Below are positions 6,893-9,486 of a stretch of 9,486 bases of DNA, piece after piece. Source of the stretch: an uncultured Lachnospiraceae bacterium (GTDB lineage: Bacteria > Bacillota > Clostridia > Lachnospirales > Lachnospiraceae); contig CACXFW010000231.1 of NCBI GenBank assembly GCA_902767065.1, positions 1 through 9,486 of the forward strand, given 5' to 3'. The notes beneath the pieces are model-generated. The model saw only the letters and a list, made by a program, of their open reading frames with translations. It had not been told where the DNA came from and did no database searches. The translations under genes and the position numbers were made by a program. Positions within the stretch are counted from its first letter, which is position 1. Every line of letters starts with the position of its first letter.

Positions 6893-7915
6893 ATGAGAAA
6901 CAGCAAAAATGGATCCGGATCTTATCTTGCGCCAGCAGGTGTCCTCATGATCGCCATCTGCTGCATTCTTATGAGAGGCTCCGTGCCGGGAGCCTCTTTT
7001 TTACGTGCGCTTAAGGTGTATGCGGCACAGACAGGAAGCGGGGAAACCAGGACGGGCGGCGCGTATGAACCGGTTCTGGAGGAGCTTAAGATTACGATTC
7101 CCGGAATGGAGGAAACCCGCACGCTTTTGTGGATCTCGGACATGCATATTGTCAGCGGGCCTGAGGATCCGGACGTGACCGATGAGCATAAGGAGGAAGT
7201 CGCACAGCGCTGTGAGATGTACCGCAGTGCGTCCGGCCTTTCGTCCTGCGAGACCTGGGATCTTCTGAGCCGGCAGATCGATTCTTTCGGCGCGGATTAT
7301 GTGATCTTCGGGGCAGATATGATCGACTATGCTTCCGGGGAGAACCTTCAGAGACTTCAGGAGGGGCTCAAAAGCCTTCAGACTCCGTGGATGTATCTGC
7401 GTGCGGATCATGATTACGGAAGATGGTACGGCAGGATGAAGCGAAAGAAGATGCGCCGCCTCCACCGCGAGATTGCGCCGCAGAACCATCTGTGGACTGA
7501 GCGGTTTGAATCGTTTACCCTGGCAGGTCTTGACAATACAACGACGGCGATCGATCCGAAGACGCTGGAGGACTTCCGGGATCTGTGCGCGGAAGGCAGG
7601 CCCATCATCCTGTGTACACATGTTCCGCTTGACACCGGAAGCGAGGATGCCCTGCGTCTTGAACAGCTCTCCCGGGAAGGCTGGGGAGGCCGCGTCCTGT
7701 GCTGGGGCGACGGTGACACGTATGACACCTCTAAGGGCGGAACGATGAAGGAGCTTCTTGAAATCATCTGTGCGCCGGACAGCCCTGTGTGCGCTGTTCT
7801 GGCCGGCCACCTTCACCTGACCTGGGACGGCGCCCTGACGGATACCTGCGTGGGCCATGTGTTTTCCGCCTCTTATGAGGACCGGATCGGAGTGATTACC
7901 GTAACGGGCGGGTAA
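6893..7915 (+). CDS. Exported or membrane-anchored metallophosphoesterase
   Basis: This is a calcineurin-like metallophosphoesterase of 340 residues with an unknown substrate. The metal-site motifs appear in the usual order: SDMH (D83, H85), ADMID (D142, D145) for the usual GDxxD, ADHD (171-174) for the usual GNHD, THVP (H243) and GHLH (H306, H308). The replacement of the metal-ligand Asn by Asp172 is unusual for the superfamily. The N-terminus has basic residues (R2, K5), a hydrophobic run at about 11-27 and a possible cleavage after VYA (42-44), so the enzyme probably acts outside the membrane. The ATG at 6893 is preferred because GAGGG at 6881-6885 is well spaced and a signal sequence starts promptly. 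A TTG at 6854 with AGGAG at 6844-6848 is a real alternative; it would add 13 residues and overlap the TPR gene by 8 bases. An intrinsic terminator lies within codons 28-37. Confidence 0.85.
   Translation: MRNSKNGSGSYLAPAGVLMIAICCILMRGSVPGASFLRALKVYAAQTGSGETRTGGAYEPVLEELKITIPGMEETRTLLWISDMHIVSGPEDPDVTDEHKEEVAQRCEMYRSASGLSSCETWDLLSRQIDSFGADYVIFGADMIDYASGENLQRLQEGLKSLQTPWMYLRADHDYGRWYGRMKRKKMRRLHREIAPQNHLWTERFESFTLAGLDNTTTAIDPKTLEDFRDLCAEGRPIILCTHVPLDTGSEDALRLEQLSREGWGGRVLCWGDGDTYDTSKGGTMKELLEIICAPDSPVCAVLAGHLHLTWDGALTDTCVGHVFSASYEDRIGVITVTGG
6974..7002 (+). terminator. Intrinsic terminator inside the phosphoesterase gene
   Basis: A perfect nine-pair stem (AGAGGCTCC at 6974-6982 with GGAGCCTCT at 6989-6997) encloses a six-base GTGCCG loop. 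A run of six T ends the element at 7002. This is a textbook rho-independent terminator on the + strand; the other strand lacks a T run. It lies 112 bases after the end of the TPR gene, where an operon terminator would be expected. It is also wholly inside the metallophosphoesterase reading frame (R28 to L37), just after the hydrophobic segment. It may act as an attenuator relieved by ribosomes translating the leader codons. Confidence 0.75.
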
Positions 7916-7932
7916 GGAACCTCCCACACAGG

Positions 7933-7956
7933 AAAAAACCGGCTGCGACAGCAGCC
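7933..7956 (-). terminator. Weak minus-strand terminator-like hairpin
   Basis: On the minus strand a six-pair stem (GGCTGC with GCAGCC) with a TGTC loop is followed by GG and six T. On the + strand there is no T run after the stem. No minus-strand gene is seen nearby, so it could only stop antisense transcripts arriving from the purF side, or be a chance feature. The short stem and the two-base gap before the T run make it weak. Confidence 0.2.
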
Positions 7957-8029
7957 AGGCTGCGTGCGGCGGGAGATGGGAGTGTTCGGGAGAGGGCTGT
8001 GAATCGTAACGGCATAAGCCTTCCTGCGG

Positions 8030-8058
8030 TTGCATGGATTCCTGCTTTACGCTATAAT
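8030..8058 (+). promoter_or_regulatory. Sigma-A promoter of purF
   Basis: A -35 box TTGCAT (8030-8035) and a perfect -10 box TATAAT (8053-8058) are separated by exactly 17 bases. Transcription should begin near 8065, giving an untranslated leader of about 31 bases before the TTG start of purF. That leader is too short for a purine riboswitch, and I saw no PurR-type box, so the sequence shows no specific regulation. Confidence 0.85.
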
Positions 8059-8095
8059 GCAGGTCGCTGAGATCATTGAGGGAAAGGAAATCGAT

Positions 8096-9486
8096 TTGAG
8101 AAAGACAGATACAGGAGTATTTGACATATCCGAGATTCTGGACGAACCCCGCGAGGAATGCGGCGTCTTTGGAATGTATGATTTTTCCGCGCAGGAGAGG
8201 GTCGCACCGACGATCTATTATGGCCTGCTGGCGCTTCAGCACAGGGGGCAGGAGAGCTGCGGAATCGCGGTCAGTGATACGTCCGGCCCGAAGGGCAGGG
8301 TCCTCAGCCGAAAGGGCATGGGGCTTGTCAATGAGAACTTCGCGGAAGGGGATCTGGAAAGCCTGAGCGGAGACATCGGAGTCGGACATGTGCGGTATTC
8401 GACGGCAGGGGCGAGCACGATCGAAAACGCGCAGCCTCTGGTTCTTCACTATCTGAAGGGAACGCTGGCCATGGCCCATAACGGGAACCTGGTCAATTCG
8501 CCGGAGCTCAGGAAGGAGTTATCGCACACTGGCGCGATCTTTCAGACATCGACAGACTCCGAACTGATCGCGTATGAGATCGCCCGGGCGAGGATCAATA
8601 CCGGCTCTGTGGAGGAGGCTGTGTCGAAGGCAATGGAGCAGATCAAGGGCTCCTATTCGCTGGTCATCATGAGTCCGAGAAAGCTGATCGGAGCGCGGGA
8701 CCCCTTCGGGTTCCGTCCGCTGTGTATCGGCAGGAGGGGAAAAGCATGGATTCTTGCCTCGGAATCCTGTGCGCTTGACACGGTTGGCGCTGAGTTTGTG
8801 CGGGATGTGGAGCCGGGAGAGATCGTAACGATCAGTCCCAGGTTCGGCCTTCATTCCGACCGCAGCCACTGTATCCGTTCCCAGAAGACGGCAAGGTGTA
8901 TCTTTGAATACATCTATTTCGGCAGGGCGGATTCGGTTCTGGACCGGATCTCCGTCTACCATTCCCGGATGCTGGCAGGACGGTATCTTGCCCAGGACAG
9001 CCCTGTGGACGCGGACCTGGTCATCGGCGTTCCGGAATCGGGAACCGTCGCGGCGCTGGGCTACTCCATGGAAAGCGGGATCCCTTACGGACAGGGATTT
9101 GTCAGGAACGGATATGTGGGCAGGACATTTATCCAGCCCAGACAGGAAAGCCGCGAATCGGCGGTCCGCGTGAAGCTGAATCCGCTCAGGCCCGCCGTGG
9201 AGGGAAAGCGCGTTGTGATGATCGATGACTCCATCGTGCGCGGAACGACCAGCGAAAGGATCGTCCGGATGCTTCGCGAAGCGGGTGCCTCAGAGGTTCA
9301 TATGAGGGTCAGTTCGCCTCCATTCCTCAATCCGTGTTATTTCGGGACCGATATTCCGGAGAGGGATCAGCTGATCGCGCATAACCGGACACTGGAGGAG
9401 ATCCGGAGCATGATCGGTGCGGACAGCCTGTCCTACCTTCGGATGGAGCGCCTGAACGTGATCGTGGAAGGGCTGCCGATCTGTGA
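8096..9486 (+). CDS. purF: Amidophosphoribosyltransferase PurF, 3' end outside window
   Basis: PurF catalyses the first committed step of purine synthesis, making 5-phosphoribosylamine from PRPP and glutamine in the cytosol. The N-terminal glutaminase domain starts with ECGVFG; C22 would be the catalytic Cys1 after removal of a 21-residue propeptide. Further glutaminase landmarks are HRGQESCG, RYSTAG (from R100) and HNGN (128-131). The PRPP-binding loop VVMIDDSIVRGTTS starts at residue 373. Cysteines C268 (in CIFEYIYF), C414 (in NPCYFG) and C463 (in LPIC) match three of the four ligands of the [4Fe-4S] cluster in the Bacillus-type enzyme. The fourth would lie just past the window. The 463 codons present lack only roughly the last 10-20 residues. 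The TTG start has an AAAGGAAA site at 8083-8090 and lies downstream of the predicted transcription start. An in-frame ATG at 8057 falls inside the -10 box and cannot be used from this promoter. Confidence 0.96.
   Translation, partial: MRKTDTGVFDISEILDEPREECGVFGMYDFSAQERVAPTIYYGLLALQHRGQESCGIAVSDTSGPKGRVLSRKGMGLVNENFAEGDLESLSGDIGVGHVRYSTAGASTIENAQPLVLHYLKGTLAMAHNGNLVNSPELRKELSHTGAIFQTSTDSELIAYEIARARINTGSVEEAVSKAMEQIKGSYSLVIMSPRKLIGARDPFGFRPLCIGRRGKAWILASESCALDTVGAEFVRDVEPGEIVTISPRFGLHSDRSHCIRSQKTARCIFEYIYFGRADSVLDRISVYHSRMLAGRYLAQDSPVDADLVIGVPESGTVAALGYSMESGIPYGQGFVRNGYVGRTFIQPRQESRESAVRVKLNPLRPAVEGKRVVMIDDSIVRGTTSERIVRMLREAGASEVHMRVSSPPFLNPCYFGTDIPERDQLIAHNRTLEEIRSMIGADSLSYLRMERLNVIVEGLPIC

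Noticed and set aside
7916..8029. Search for a purine riboswitch or small gene before purF
   Set aside because: No conserved riboswitch core was recognised, the promoter lies downstream of this stretch, and no open frame has a convincing start.
7001..8479. Long minus-strand open frame of 492 codons
   Set aside because: It lies opposite the phosphoesterase, the promoter and purF, all of which have clear family motifs, and its residue pattern is low-complexity shadow without recognisable domains.
1..9486. CRISPR arrays, insertion sequences, tRNA or rRNA genes
   Set aside because: No regularly spaced repeats, transposase-like frames, terminal inverted repeats or RNA-gene signatures were seen.

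Overview
The window (about 57% G+C by eye, dense, all genes on the + strand) looks like chromosome of a higher-G+C member of the Lachnospiraceae or a close relative in the Clostridia. The pointers are NrdR and a [4Fe-4S]-type, propeptide-bearing PurF, together with a gene pair that I recall from Lachnospiraceae genomes as the DUF5717 and DUF5716 families. I ran no search, so these family names are from memory.

Layout. Positions 1-159 hold two strong tandem hairpins and possibly the 3' end of an upstream gene. From 160 to 6861 five genes form one tight run: a cytidylate-kinase-like protein (160-843), the transcriptional repressor nrdR (840-1289), a giant 1177-residue scaffold-like protein (1307-4840), a 387-residue protein that I read as a degenerate, compact Hsp70/actin-like protein (4904-6067), and a 265-residue TPR-like protein (6064-6861). 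Two junctions are 4-base ATGA overlaps, and the others are gaps of 17 and 63 bases. An exported or membrane-anchored metallophosphoesterase follows (6893-7915, possibly from 6854). A textbook intrinsic terminator lies inside its first 40 codons. After a 180-base intergenic stretch with a clear sigma-A promoter (TTGCAT, 17 bases, TATAAT), purF starts at a TTG at 8096 and runs off the right edge.

How the genes may work together. The kinase-like gene and nrdR are translationally coupled and both concern nucleotide metabolism. The next three genes look like a protein-handling or scaffolding module: a beta-sandwich plus alpha-solenoid giant, an Hsp70-like fold without recognisable ATP-binding loops, and a TPR partner. 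This module is the part of the window most likely to be an undescribed system, and nothing in the sequence gives its substrate. The internal terminator suggests that expression of the downstream phosphoesterase depends on translation. PurF is a separate transcription unit.
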